Assembly (NCBI GenBank): GCA_947259575.1
Contig: CAMYMU010000034.1
Span: forward strand, 947-53,556
From: an uncultured Ectothiorhodospiraceae bacterium
GTDB taxonomy: Bacteria; Pseudomonadota; Gammaproteobacteria; UBA6429; Thiohalophilaceae
Direction: 5' to 3'
Length of the DNA: 52,610 nucleotides
The position numbers were made by a program, and so were the translations under genes. Shown piece by piece: positions 20,662-30,145 of this stretch (position 1 is the first letter of the stretch; every line of letters starts with the position of its first letter). The notes under the pieces are model-generated. The model had not been told where the DNA came from, did no database searches, and saw nothing but the letters and a program-made list of their open reading frames with translations.

Positions 20662-20686
20662 ATCCATTTGGATCCACTTTTTCCCA
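20662..20686 (-). promoter_or_regulatory. MraZ box: three direct repeats at 10-base spacing
   Basis: On the minus strand the repeats are TGGGA (20682-20686), TGGAT (20672-20676) and TGGAT (20662-20666), each separated by 5 bases. Known MraZ operators are TGGGN repeats with 5-base spacers, so spacing fits exactly although two repeats have A at the fourth base. The site lies just downstream of the predicted transcription start, as expected for autorepression. Confidence 0.8.
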
Positions 20687-20695
20687 CTACGTAAC

Positions 20696-20724
20696 ACTAT
20701 AGTACTAAACCACCCACCGAACAA
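20696..20724 (-). promoter_or_regulatory. Predicted sigma-70 promoter of the mra/dcw operon
   Basis: On the minus strand TTGTTC (20719-20724) and TATAGT (20696-20701) are separated by exactly 17 bases. This places the start of transcription close to 20689, directly before the MraZ box and about 50 bases before mraZ. No experiment supports it here, but element quality, spacing and context agree. Confidence 0.7.
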
Positions 20725-20741
20725 GTGAATTAGCCCACAAA

Positions 20742-20759
20742 AAGCAAGAATTCTTGCTT
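20742..20759. promoter_or_regulatory. 18-bp perfect palindrome upstream of the mra promoter
   Basis: AAGCAAGAATTCTTGCTT reads the same on both strands with no central gap. It ends about 18 bases upstream of the predicted -35 box. A dimeric transcription factor site is a plausible reading; no known regulator is recognised. Confidence 0.4.
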
Positions 20760-20915
20760 ATCTGTCAGTAACTTAGCAGCACAGTGGACAAAATATGTAC
20801 AGGAATTACAGCGCAGACGATGAATAAATATTCATCAAAAACAGAGAGTTATGAGATCTAGTTAAAGTAGAAAATTAGGAAATTTTGATCGAATAGTGAT
20901 CAATTTTAGTAAGAG

Positions 20916-21275
20916 AGGTGAAAGTCGGCCGATAAGCCGGGTTCTGTCGTGGACAACCATTCATCTAGGCCATTCGTCGCCAAATGGCTCAAGCAGCCTA
21001 CCCGAGTGCGATACGGGCCGCATCACTGCACTCCTATTTGGCCTTGCTCCGAGTGGGGTTTACCCTGCCACTGATGTTGCCATCAGCGCGGTGCGCTCTT
21101 ACCGCACCATTTCACCCTTACCAACCGCCATACGAATATGACGGTGGCGGTATATTTTCTGTGGCACTTTCCATCGGCTCTCGCCGCCCAGGCGTTACCT
21201 GGCACTCTGCCCTATGGAGCCCGGACTTTCCTCTAGAAATCGAATTTCGAGCGGTTGTCTGGCCGACTTTCACCT
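20916..21275 (-). ncRNA. rnpB: RNase P RNA, bacterial type A
   Basis: Catalytic RNA of ribonuclease P, which trims tRNA 5' ends. Reading the minus strand, the conserved 5' block GAGGAAAGTCCGGGCTCC, the CAGGGTGCCAGGTAACGCC-like block and the 3' block with AGAACCCGGCTTATCGG are all recognisable. The 5' and 3' ends pair perfectly over 15 bases (21261-21275 with 20916-20930), extending the P1 helix. The mature ends are estimated from that helix; the total of about 355-360 bases is close to the E. coli RNA (377). It lies between rsmI and mraZ in the same direction, the arrangement known from Pseudomonas. Confidence 0.95.
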
Positions 21276-21312
21276 ACATTTTAACTTATCGTGCCCGCTT
21301 CTATCTATATAG

Positions 21313-22182
21313 TTATTCGCGATGCGTTCCTTGTGAATTTTGTAAATCCAGTGCTTGTTCATATAAGGCGTTCTTCTTTTGGCCTGTGAGATCCGCAGCC
21401 AGTTGCGCCGCATCTTTAAGGCTCATTTTGGTAAGCAAGCCGGACAAGAGTGAGCTGACTTCAATTTCGGCTATTTTCGGATCACGAATAGTCCTGGCTC
21501 CCTCGACCACCAGTACACACTCACCCTTTTTCTGCTCAGGATTTGCCGTTACCCACTCTAATAGCTCAGCGACCTGATCCCGCTTAATAGTCTCATATAG
21601 CTTGGTCAATTCACGCACCAGACATACCACACGCTGTTCACCAAACACATCAGATAATGATGTGAGTGTGGCAACAATACGATGTGGTGCTTCATAGAAC
21701 ACCAACGTTCTCGTCTCATCTTTGAGTGCCCGTAATGCCTTCTCCCGCGCACCTGTCTTTGCGGGTAAAAAACCTTCGAAACAAAAGTGGTCAGTTGGAA
21801 GGCCCGCGACAGATAAGGCAGAAATCAATGCGCTTGGCCCTGGGATGGGAATTACTTTCAACCCCTGATCATGCAGACGGCTTACCAGGGTATAACCTGG
21901 ATCACTAATCAGGGGAGTGCCCGCATCGCTGATCAGGGCAATCGACTTGCCCGAGTGTAACTTTGCTATGATTTCGTCGGCCTGTTCACGTTCGTTGTGT
22001 TCGTGTAATGCCATCATAGGGGCTTTGATACCAAAATGATTAAGCAGTTTTTGGCTATTTCGTGTATCTTCAGCTGCAATCAGGTCGACAGATTCAAGCA
22101 CTTCCAGCGCGCGATGGGTCATGTCACCCAGATTACCGATCGGGGTTGCGACAATGTAAAGCGCACCAGTTGCATCAAACAC
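21313..22182 (-). CDS. rsmI: 16S rRNA (cytidine-1402-2'-O) methyltransferase
   Basis: Tetrapyrrole-methylase-fold enzyme that 2'-O-methylates C1402, the same base modified by RsmH. The 289 residues match the family (286 in E. coli) and show TPIGNLGD (13-20), an AAEDTR stretch at about 36-41, SDAGTP (85-90) and PGPSA. The start is GTG at 22180-22182 with AAAGG about 8 bases upstream. It is divergent from lpoA across 40 bases, so their promoters must overlap. rnpB follows about 40 bases downstream. Confidence 0.97.
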   Translation of the reverse strand: MFDATGALYIVATPIGNLGDMTHRALEVLESVDLIAAEDTRNSQKLLNHFGIKAPMMALHEHNEREQADEIIAKLHSGKSIALISDAGTPLISDPGYTLVSRLHDQGLKVIPIPGPSALISALSVAGLPTDHFCFEGFLPAKTGAREKALRALKDETRTLVFYEAPHRIVATLTSLSDVFGEQRVVCLVRELTKLYETIKRDQVAELLEWVTANPEQKKGECVLVVEGARTIRDPKIAEIEVSSLLSGLLTKMSLKDAAQLAADLTGQKKNALYEQALDLQNSQGTHRE

Positions 22183-22222
22183 GTTATAATCCTTTTATTG
22201 CGAACGAAGGAAGCTATTTATA

Positions 22223-24079
22223 ATGACAAGACGTTTTACCATCTTATTCGTTTTCTTATTCATTTTCACTGGCTGTACCACCATAACGGAGGATGTCGAG
22301 ACTCCAGATGAAATTTCCAGTGAAGATCCTGAACTGTTGTTTCAGGCAGGTCAATTTGAAAATGCCGCAAATGGATTCATCGCTCTCGCTAAAGAGACCA
22401 CAGCTACCCAGCAAACTTTCTATAGCTTACGTGCAAGTGCCGCACTAGCACGCGCAGGAAAGATTGGCGAAGCTAAACAGTGGCTGGCGCAGACATATAC
22501 TGACTCTCTAGATAGTTTTACCAACACCATATACAACCTAAGCCTGGCTCATATAGCAATAGCGGAAAGACATCCAGGCGATGTTCAGGATCTACTGGCC
22601 GATCCCATCGATCCATCTACGTCCGCTTTATATATCGCAGAGTTTTATAATTTACGTGCCGAGGCTTATACCCTCTCGGGCAACCGTTTGGAAACAGCAC
22701 GTCAGTTAGTCGAACGTGAAAAATATTTGAGCGACCCACAGGGAATCCTGGCTAACCAGCAAGACATCTGGTCAGCTTTAGCAACCATGTCCGAACGTGC
22801 ATTACACCAATTGCGCTCAGCACCTCCACCCGACACGTTGAGTGGTTGGATGGAACTGGTAAAAACGGCTAAAGTGCATCAACTCAGCCCTGCACGCTTA
22901 AAAGAACAAATTTTTCTGTGGCAGGAAAAATACCCCAACCATCCTGTCTCTGAAGATATCCTGCAAGCGCTTTCCGAACGCAAACAAGAGGACGTCGCTT
23001 ACCCGGATCGACTGGCGATAATGTTACCGTTAAGTGGTAAATTTGCTAAAGCAGGTGAAGCATTACGCGATGGTTTCATGGCCGCCTATTTTACCTTGCG
23101 CCCAAATAGCAGTCAGTCGATACGCATTTATGACGTAGGTGGCACAGAAGATGTCTCAAGCGTTTACGAACAAGCCGTCGACGAAGGTGCCCAATTTATT
23201 GTCGGACCATTAACAAAAGCGGCGGTCGGTCATATCAGTGAAATGGATGAACTTCCTGTTCCCATCCTGGCCCTAAACTATTCACTCGACGATGAATCCG
23301 CACGCGGTAATTTTTACCAGTTTGGCCTCTCCCCTGAAGAGGAGGCACGTCAGGTTGCCGAACGTACCTGGCTTGATGGTCATGTTAATGCAGCTGTACT
23401 TGCACCCATTGGCCCCTGGGGGGAACGAATTTATCAAGCCTTTAAGGAGCGTTGGGAATTGATGGGTGGCAAGATTGTTGAACGACAGACTTACGAGCCA
23501 ACCAAAACTGACTTCTCTATTCCGATTCGCATGTTACTCAACATCGATGACAGCCAACGACGCTATCGTCGCATGGCAACCACCCTGAAACGAGATATTA
23601 AATTCACCTCACGTCGTCGTCAGGATATTGATTTTGTCTTTGTTGCAGCCTACCCAAGACAGGCCAGACAAATCAGACCACAGCTCAAATTTTATCATGC
23701 CAGTGATGTACCCGTTTATGCGACCTCGCATGTTTACACAGGTATTCTCAATCAGGAACGTGACCGGGATATGGATGGACTGCTGTTTGGTGACATGCCG
23801 TGGGTATTATCAGAGAGCACCGCACACCGTGGCATTCGCTCCGAAATTGATAGTCAAATATCAGATTCGGGCAATGCCCTGCAACGTCTCTATGCACTTG
23901 GTATCGACGCCTTTAATATAATCGGTGCCCTGAATACCTTAAGAAACTATCCGTATGAACGTTTTGATGGTGAAACTGGCAGTCTTAGCCTCGACGAAAA
24001 GCTAAGAGTTAGAAGACAATTGACCTGGGTGAAATTTAGAAGTGGGCGTCCCGTCTCCCTGGATCAAGGTAATCTATAA
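22223..24079 (+). CDS. lpoA: Outer-membrane lipoprotein activator of PBP1A
   Basis: LpoA reaches from the outer membrane to stimulate the peptidoglycan synthase PBP1A. The 618-residue protein starts with a lipoprotein signal peptide (lipidated cysteine C18 in FTGC), followed by a helical TPR-like N-domain (about 30-250) and a periplasmic-binding-protein-like C-domain (about 265-600) with the LAIMLPLSGKFAKAGEAL entry strand. It is shorter than the E. coli protein (678). Position beside rsmI, then yraN and diaA, is the usual order. Confidence 0.94.
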   Translation: MTRRFTILFVFLFIFTGCTTITEDVETPDEISSEDPELLFQAGQFENAANGFIALAKETTATQQTFYSLRASAALARAGKIGEAKQWLAQTYTDSLDSFTNTIYNLSLAHIAIAERHPGDVQDLLADPIDPSTSALYIAEFYNLRAEAYTLSGNRLETARQLVEREKYLSDPQGILANQQDIWSALATMSERALHQLRSAPPPDTLSGWMELVKTAKVHQLSPARLKEQIFLWQEKYPNHPVSEDILQALSERKQEDVAYPDRLAIMLPLSGKFAKAGEALRDGFMAAYFTLRPNSSQSIRIYDVGGTEDVSSVYEQAVDEGAQFIVGPLTKAAVGHISEMDELPVPILALNYSLDDESARGNFYQFGLSPEEEARQVAERTWLDGHVNAAVLAPIGPWGERIYQAFKERWELMGGKIVERQTYEPTKTDFSIPIRMLLNIDDSQRRYRRMATTLKRDIKFTSRRRQDIDFVFVAAYPRQARQIRPQLKFYHASDVPVYATSHVYTGILNQERDRDMDGLLFGDMPWVLSESTAHRGIRSEIDSQISDSGNALQRLYALGIDAFNIIGALNTLRNYPYERFDGETGSLSLDEKLRVRRQLTWVKFRSGRPVSLDQGNL

Positions 24080-24134
24080 TTACACTAGAATTACGCAAAA
24101 TTACATTGAGCTGAAAGTTAAAGGATAAACACTG

Positions 24135-25101
<967 letters not shown>

Positions 25102-25222
25102 AGCCACCATTTAGGCAGCAGAAATTGTGAAAATGTGTAAATAATCACAGTTTTAATATGCTCTTTGCCTAATAATTGGTCCCACTAAAAAAAATAAAGA
25201 TTAACAAAATGGGAAGGGCGTC

Positions 25223-25501
25223 ATGGCAACAATTCGCCGAATTACCGGGAAGATTGTTTCAACCTATGTAAAACCTATTGCGGTTAAACGTGTGGTTAAA
25301 CAATTAGTTTCTACAGCACAAGCAAATGGGCAAAATAAAAGACCCGTGCGTCGCCAGATCGATCGCCGCTGTGGACGTGATCGTCGCCAGCAACAACATC
25401 CCATCATAATCGACCTTCGAAGTTCTTATGCTCGCAGATTGAATAGTCGTCGTGATTATGAAGACATGAATGACAACGCTGGGATAGATACTTACGCTTA
25501 G
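25223..25501 (+). CDS. Small arginine-rich protein of unknown function
   Basis: I do not recognise this 92-residue protein. It is strongly basic in the middle, with a repeated RRxxDRR pattern at about residues 43-55 ([13 protein letters not shown]) and a second RR cluster at about 71-77, and ends acidic. There is no signal peptide or membrane segment. The ATG has a strong GGGAAGGG ribosome-binding site 4 bases or so upstream, which supports it being real. In related genomes a BON-domain lipoprotein usually sits here after diaA; this is not one. Its stop overlaps the stop of the convergent macrodomain gene. Nucleic-acid binding is a guess from charge. Confidence 0.65.
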   Translation: MATIRRITGKIVSTYVKPIAVKRVVKQLVSTAQANGQNKRPVRRQIDRRCGRDRRQQQHPIIIDLRSSYARRLNSRRDYEDMNDNAGIDTYA

Positions 25502-26004
25502 TCTATCGCTTGCTTCTGCATGTAAACCAACTCATAGAGTTGTTGATCTGCTTCACTAAAACAACAGGCAATAATCTTTTCAAACTCCGCAGAATGCTCA
25601 ATCATGTTTTCTAATGCGATATTACAAGCATCACTCTTCGGGAAACCATAGACACCTGTGCTGATCCCAGGAAAGGCGATTGATTGCAATTCATATTGTT
25701 TGGCAAGCGCAAAACACTGCTGATAGCAACTCGCTAATAACTCGGGCTCATTTGCCTGGCCACCCTGCCAGACCGGACCAACTGTGTGAATAACGTATTT
25801 GGCTGGTAAATTAAACCCTGGGGTTATTTTCGCCTGACCAGTTTTGCAGCCATTCAATAGTTTGCATGCTTCAAGTAACTCTGGTCCGGCAGCACGATGA
25901 ATAGCACCATCGACGCCACCCCCACCTAACAAACTCTGGTTTGCAGCATTCACGATGGCATCAACCTTGAGTGTGGCGATGTCAGCATGAACAATTTCGA
26001 TCAT
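25498..26004 (-). CDS. Macrodomain protein, predicted O-acetyl-ADP-ribose deacetylase
   Basis: Single macrodomain of 168 residues, similar in layout to YmdB. The ADP-ribose-binding motifs are present: [18 protein letters not shown] at 19-36 and [10 protein letters not shown] at about 112-121. Likely substrates are O-acetyl-ADP-ribose or ADP-ribosylated macromolecules. It is 12 bases upstream of nothing on its own strand but follows sspB after 12 bases, so it may be the distal gene of the sspA-sspB transcript. Confidence 0.93.
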   Translation of the reverse strand: MIEIVHADIATLKVDAIVNAANQSLLGGGGVDGAIHRAAGPELLEACKLLNGCKTGQAKITPGFNLPAKYVIHTVGPVWQGGQANEPELLASCYQQCFALAKQYELQSIAFPGISTGVYGFPKSDACNIALENMIEHSAEFEKIIACCFSEADQQLYELVYMQKQAID

Positions 26005-26016
26005 GAGTAAGAGGGG

Positions 26017-26385
26017 TTACTTAACGATGCGGAGATTAGGTTTATCTGGTTTTGGAGGGCTGGGCTCATCATCGCCTTCACTGAAAACCATACCTTGCCC
26101 ATTCTCCTTTGCATAGATTGCCAGTACGGCATCGATAGGAAAAATAACATCCATAGGTTTTCCGGAAAAGCGTGCATTAAAATTCACACTCTCATTTCTC
26201 AATTCCAGATTATTAACGGCTCTTGGTGCAATATTGAGAACAATCTTGCCATTCTCAACGTATTGCCTCGGGACGTGGACATCATCGTTACTAGCATCCA
26301 CCAGTAAATATGGTGTGAGTTCGTTATCGACTATCCACTCGTATATCGCTCTGAGTAAATAGGGTTGGCTTGGGCTTAAATCCAT
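26017..26385 (-). CDS. sspB: ClpXP adaptor SspB
   Basis: SspB delivers ssrA-tagged proteins to ClpXP. The 122-residue protein has the folded tag-binding domain at about 1-100 (PYLLRAIYEWIVDNELTPYL near the start), a short acidic/proline linker and the C-terminal ClpX-docking tail PNLRIVK. It is shorter than E. coli SspB (165) because the linker is short. It follows sspA after about 50 bases. Confidence 0.95.
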   Translation of the reverse strand: MDLSPSQPYLLRAIYEWIVDNELTPYLLVDASNDDVHVPRQYVENGKIVLNIAPRAVNNLELRNESVNFNARFSGKPMDVIFPIDAVLAIYAKENGQGMVFSEGDDEPSPPKPDKPNLRIVK

Positions 26386-26435
26386 GATCTTTTTCTCACA
26401 AACTTTAGCAAAAACCCTTGCGGGAAGTTACAGTA

Positions 26436-27059
26436 CTAAATGCGCATTTCTTTTTCAGCCTCAGTCAGGCTTTCTAAAAATGCATTACGTTCAAAAATTC
26501 TATCCGCATAATTCATTAGTGGTTTAGCCGCACCAGGTAATTGAATACCATATTCGGGCAAACGCCATAGCAGTGGTGCAATTGCGCAGTCGATAAGACT
26601 AAACTCATCGCTCATAAAGTATGGCTTAGATTCGAAAATCGGAACCGCACTTAATAAACCATCACGCAAATCAGTACGCGCAGCGTCAGCATCAGAACCA
26701 CCAGCACTGATTTTATCTGCCAGGCTATACCAGTCACGCTCAATGCGATAAAGCATAAGACGGTTACGCCCTCGTGAAACGGGATCAACCGGCATCAATG
26801 GCGGATGGGGAAAACGTTCATCCAGATATTCAACAATTACTTGATGTTGATAAAGCGCAAGATCGCGATCCACAAGCGTCGGTACGCCACCATATGGATT
26901 TAAGTCGAGCAGATCTTCAGGTTTGTTATCTTCGGTAACAACCTGCATCTCAAAATTAATACCTTTTTCTGCCAATACAATACGTACTGTATGACAACGT
27001 GGGCAGACATCGGATGAAAATAATGTCATTGCCAGACGGCGATTAGTGACTTGCGCCAT
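26436..27059 (-). CDS. sspA: Stringent starvation protein A, GST-fold regulator
   Basis: SspA binds RNA polymerase and alters promoter use during stress. The 207-residue protein has a thioredoxin-like N-domain (about 8-85) and a helical GST C-domain, ending LTEAEKEMRI as in other SspA. The start is taken at ATG 27057-27059 because it aligns with known SspA N-termini; an in-frame start 21 codons upstream would run through a hairpin. Unlike E. coli SspA, the position after the first strand carries CPRC, a glutaredoxin-like CxxC, so a redox role is conceivable. Confidence 0.95.
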   Translation of the reverse strand: MAQVTNRRLAMTLFSSDVCPRCHTVRIVLAEKGINFEMQVVTEDNKPEDLLDLNPYGGVPTLVDRDLALYQHQVIVEYLDERFPHPPLMPVDPVSRGRNRLMLYRIERDWYSLADKISAGGSDADAARTDLRDGLLSAVPIFESKPYFMSDEFSLIDCAIAPLLWRLPEYGIQLPGAAKPLMNYADRIFERNAFLESLTEAEKEMRI

Positions 27060-27102
27060 ACTCGAAGTACCTCGATTTATCTTGCTAGCGTGTAGTGCAA
27101 TA

Positions 27103-27119
27103 AGGGGACATAGTCCCCT
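27103..27119 (-). terminator. Short GC-rich hairpin between petC and sspA
   Basis: AGGGGAC (27103-27109) and GTCCCCT (27113-27119) form a 7-bp stem with a 3-base loop. It lies about 40 bases after the petC stop and about 45 before sspA. The T-run after it on the minus strand is weak, so it may be a partial terminator of petABC or part of the sspA leader. Confidence 0.4.
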
Positions 27120-27159
27120 CATGCAAAATGATTATAGACGAACTCTAATGTAACTATTT

Positions 27160-27942
27160 CTAGTGTACGTCTTTCCAGTATTCCTTCTTCAACATATAAG
27201 CAAGCAGGAATAAAATTATTAAGAAGAACATTACAAAGATGCCGGTACGTTGGCGTTCGAGCTGGATAGGCTCAGCCATATAGACCATGAAATTAACCAG
27301 GTCAGTAACGGCACGCTTGTATTCAGCATCCGACATGGTGCCTTCAGTTATGCGGACTAATTCCATGATCTCGTGACCGTCTTTGTCTTTCATGACTTTG
27401 CCATCGGCGTCTTTCTTGGGTACACGATCTTTCAAACCATCAAGCTCCCACAATACATGCGGCATACCAACATTACTGAAGGTAGTATTGTTAACACCGA
27501 AGGGACGTTTTGAATCGACATAGAAAGTCGTTAGATAAGTGTATAACCAGTCAGCACCTTTGGCACGAGCAGTCAGTGTCAAGTCAGGTACCGGTGTACC
27601 AAAGTACTTTTCACCATCTTCCTTACGCAAGGCCACGGTCATCAGCTCACCAATCTTCTTCGCTTCACCTTCTTCCAGCTTATCGAAGTCGAAATTGGCA
27701 ACGAACATCAAGTTATCCAGAACTTGATCATCCGTCAGGCCCAGGCCCTGCCCAACACGGCTATAACGCATCATGCTGGCAGAGTGACAGCTTAGACAAT
27801 AGTTAACAAAGAGCTTGGCACCATGACGCAGTGAACTCTTGTTCTCCAGGTTGATATCTGCCTTCTCTAGATGCACATCACCAGCGGCATGCGCAAACAA
27901 TGGTAGACACAACAACAAACAGGTAATCAGTTTCTTCTTCAT
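27160..27942 (-). CDS. petC: Cytochrome c1 of the bc1 complex
   Basis: Membrane-anchored cytochrome c1 that takes electrons from the Rieske protein. The 260-residue protein has a Sec signal peptide (about 1-20), haem-binding CLSCH at 49-53, the axial methionine at M160 in NVGMPH, and a C-terminal transmembrane anchor (about 236-254) followed by a basic end. ATG start, overlapping the petB stop by 4 bases. It is the last gene of petABC. Confidence 0.97.
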   Translation of the reverse strand: MKKKLITCLLLCLPLFAHAAGDVHLEKADINLENKSSLRHGAKLFVNYCLSCHSASMMRYSRVGQGLGLTDDQVLDNLMFVANFDFDKLEEGEAKKIGELMTVALRKEDGEKYFGTPVPDLTLTARAKGADWLYTYLTTFYVDSKRPFGVNNTTFSNVGMPHVLWELDGLKDRVPKKDADGKVMKDKDGHEIMELVRITEGTMSDAEYKRAVTDLVNFMVYMAEPIQLERQRTGIFVMFFLIILFLLAYMLKKEYWKDVH

Positions 27943-29372
27943 TTTGTCACCCTTTCTGGAACAGGTTTAACAACTGCTGGTACGACATAAGCAGGCAGAA
28001 TCAGGAAGTACGTGGTATATGCTAATGTGAACAGGGATATCACGGCAGTAATTTCTGCACTAACTTCACCAGCCCACCAGTACCAAATAATACCGAGCGT
28101 CACTATGCTATACAGCGCAACCAATGGAGCACGGAACATACTCGACGTAATCTCAGTACGACTGTAATAAGGCATATAAAGAAAATAGCCGAAGTACACC
28201 AGGGTCGCACACTGCGCAATCATCGTCTTGACTGGGCTTGCGGATACCACGCCTAAGTAACCTAACCAGATGAAGCTGACAACAAACCCAGCTAATGCCA
28301 GCTTAGTACGTAGGTCCTTATAACGAATCGACTTAACCGGTGAGCGGTCTATCCAAGGCAGGAAGAACAACACCACAATCGCCGCGCCCATAACAATTAC
28401 ACCCGGGAATTGCGAACCAAACATTGGTGGTACCGCACGCAACATGGCATAGAACGGTGTGTAATACCAAACCGGCGCAATATGATCAGGCGTCTTTAAT
28501 GGGTTGGCCGGTTCAAAGTTAGGTACTTCGATAAAGTAACCAAACATAGTCGGCGCAAAGAACACCACCGCAAAGAAACCAATCAGGAACACCACTACAC
28601 CCAGAATATCTTTCACGGTGTAGTAAGGGTGGAACGGAATACCATCAAGTGGAATACCATCTGGACCCTTGTTCTTCTTGATCTCGATACCATCAGGGTT
28701 ACCCGAGCCGACTTCATGCAGCGCCATGATGTGCGCAGCAATCAACATGATCAGTACCAACGGCACGGCAATCACGTGGAAGGCAAAGAAACGGTTCAAG
28801 GTGGCATCAGAGATAACGAAGTCACCACGAATCCATTCAGACAGAGGCTCACCAATACCGAAAGGTACGGCAGCAAACAGGTTAACAATTACCTGGGCAC
28901 CCCAATAAGACATCTGTCCCCAAGGTAACAAGTAACCAAAAAAGCCTTCAGCCATCAGAGCCAGATAAATAAATACACCGAAGATCCAGATGAGTTCACG
29001 CGGCTTACGATAAGAACCGTAGATCAGACCACGGAACATGTGCAGATAAACCACGATAAAGAACGCAGAAGCACCGGTTGAATGCATGTAACGGATAAAC
29101 CAGCCCCACTCCACATCACGCATGATGTATTCAACAGATTTGAATGCCTCAGGGATACCGCTGGCATCTAGCGATGCATCTGGTTTGTAGTGAATAGTCA
29201 GGAAAATACCGCTGACGATCTGGATAACCAGTACTAACAGAGCCAAAGAACCAAAGTAGTACCAGAAGTTAAAGTTTTTAGGCGCGTAATATTCAGATAA
29301 GTGCTCTTTCCACAGTTTGGTCAGCGGAAAACGATCATCAACCCAGCCTAATAATGCCATCATCATATTCAT
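27939..29372 (-). CDS. petB: Cytochrome b of the bc1 complex
   Basis: Di-haem membrane subunit that oxidises quinol. At 477 residues it is fused full-length cytochrome b (N- and C-terminal parts together), longer than Pseudomonas cytochrome b because of additional C-terminal hydrophobic segments. Haem ligands are H97, H111, H199 and H214. The Qo motif reads PVWY rather than mitochondrial PEWY, a variant known in many gammaproteobacteria. The start overlaps the petA stop as TAATG and the end overlaps petC. Confidence 0.97.
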   Translation of the reverse strand: MNMMMALLGWVDDRFPLTKLWKEHLSEYYAPKNFNFWYYFGSLALLVLVIQIVSGIFLTIHYKPDASLDASGIPEAFKSVEYIMRDVEWGWFIRYMHSTGASAFFIVVYLHMFRGLIYGSYRKPRELIWIFGVFIYLALMAEGFFGYLLPWGQMSYWGAQVIVNLFAAVPFGIGEPLSEWIRGDFVISDATLNRFFAFHVIAVPLVLIMLIAAHIMALHEVGSGNPDGIEIKKNKGPDGIPLDGIPFHPYYTVKDILGVVVFLIGFFAVVFFAPTMFGYFIEVPNFEPANPLKTPDHIAPVWYYTPFYAMLRAVPPMFGSQFPGVIVMGAAIVVLFFLPWIDRSPVKSIRYKDLRTKLALAGFVVSFIWLGYLGVVSASPVKTMIAQCATLVYFGYFLYMPYYSRTEITSSMFRAPLVALYSIVTLGIIWYWWAGEVSAEITAVISLFTLAYTTYFLILPAYVVPAVVKPVPERVTK

Positions 29373-29971
29373 TAGGCAGTCCCCTCTGAATCATCACCCA
29401 CCAAAATCGTGGTTTCATTTAAAAACTTAAACTTGGGAATCTCAAGATTCGAAGGAGCGGGTGCACCTTTATAAACGCGGCCAGCCAGATCAAAAGTAGA
29501 ACCATGACAAGGGCAGTAAAAGCCACCAACCCAGCCTTCTTCAAAACCGGCTGGAGCCAGATCAGGGAAGTGCTTGGGAGAACAACCCAGGTGAGTACAA
29601 ATACCGACCATGACAAGCAAATTCTTATTCTCTGCACGTGAGCGGTGCTCGTTCTTTGCGTAGTCTGGCTGCTTTGAGCCATCAGAAGTTGAGTCAGTTA
29701 ATTTCGCTTCGAGCGAGGCTAGATCGGCAAGGTTTTGATCGGTACGTTTTAAGATCCAAACCGGCTTTTTACGCCACTTGACCGTAATCAGCTCACCCGG
29801 TTGAAGCTTGCTGATGTCATATTCAACTGATGCACCCGCTGCCTGAGCCCTGGCACTTGGAAGCATGGATTTAACAAAGGGGACAGCGATCGCTGCTGCT
29901 CCTACGGCACCAGTTGCAGCAGTCATGCCAACTAAAAACCGGCGTTTACTTTGATCTACTTCTTCGCTCAT
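29372..29971 (-). CDS. petA: Rieske iron-sulfur subunit of the bc1 complex
   Basis: The 199-residue protein begins with a twin-arginine-type signal anchor (SKRRFLVG, then a hydrophobic helix at about 15-35), and holds the 2Fe-2S ligands in CTHLGC (125-130) and CPCHGS (153-158). It is therefore probably exported folded by Tat and stays anchored. It is the first gene of petABC; the 174-base gap upstream should hold the operon promoter, but I see no clear -35/-10 pair. Confidence 0.97.
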   Translation of the reverse strand: MSEEVDQSKRRFLVGMTAATGAVGAAAIAVPFVKSMLPSARAQAAGASVEYDISKLQPGELITVKWRKKPVWILKRTDQNLADLASLEAKLTDSTSDGSKQPDYAKNEHRSRAENKNLLVMVGICTHLGCSPKHFPDLAPAGFEEGWVGGFYCPCHGSTFDLAGRVYKGAPAPSNLEIPKFKFLNETTILVGDDSEGTA

Positions 29972-30145
29972 GCGATGTCTCTCCGCGTCGTTTTAACCAT
30001 GACCAGGCCATGATTTAACTCGTTCGAATTTTAAGTAAGAATGTCAGAATATTATTGAATAGCCTGACGAAAACGGTGGCATAGTTTGCAGGAATGACCC
30101 TAATCGGTCAAGCAGTACTTGAAAAAATAACTAAATATCAAAGGG

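Noticed and set aside
20885-20903. TTGATC/GATCAA inverted repeat after rnpB as a terminator
   Set aside because: Stem of only 6 AT-rich pairs with mixed flanks; too weak to call.
27060-27122. Longer SspA with 21 extra N-terminal residues
   Set aside because: It would be translated through the GC-rich hairpin and does not align with other SspA proteins.
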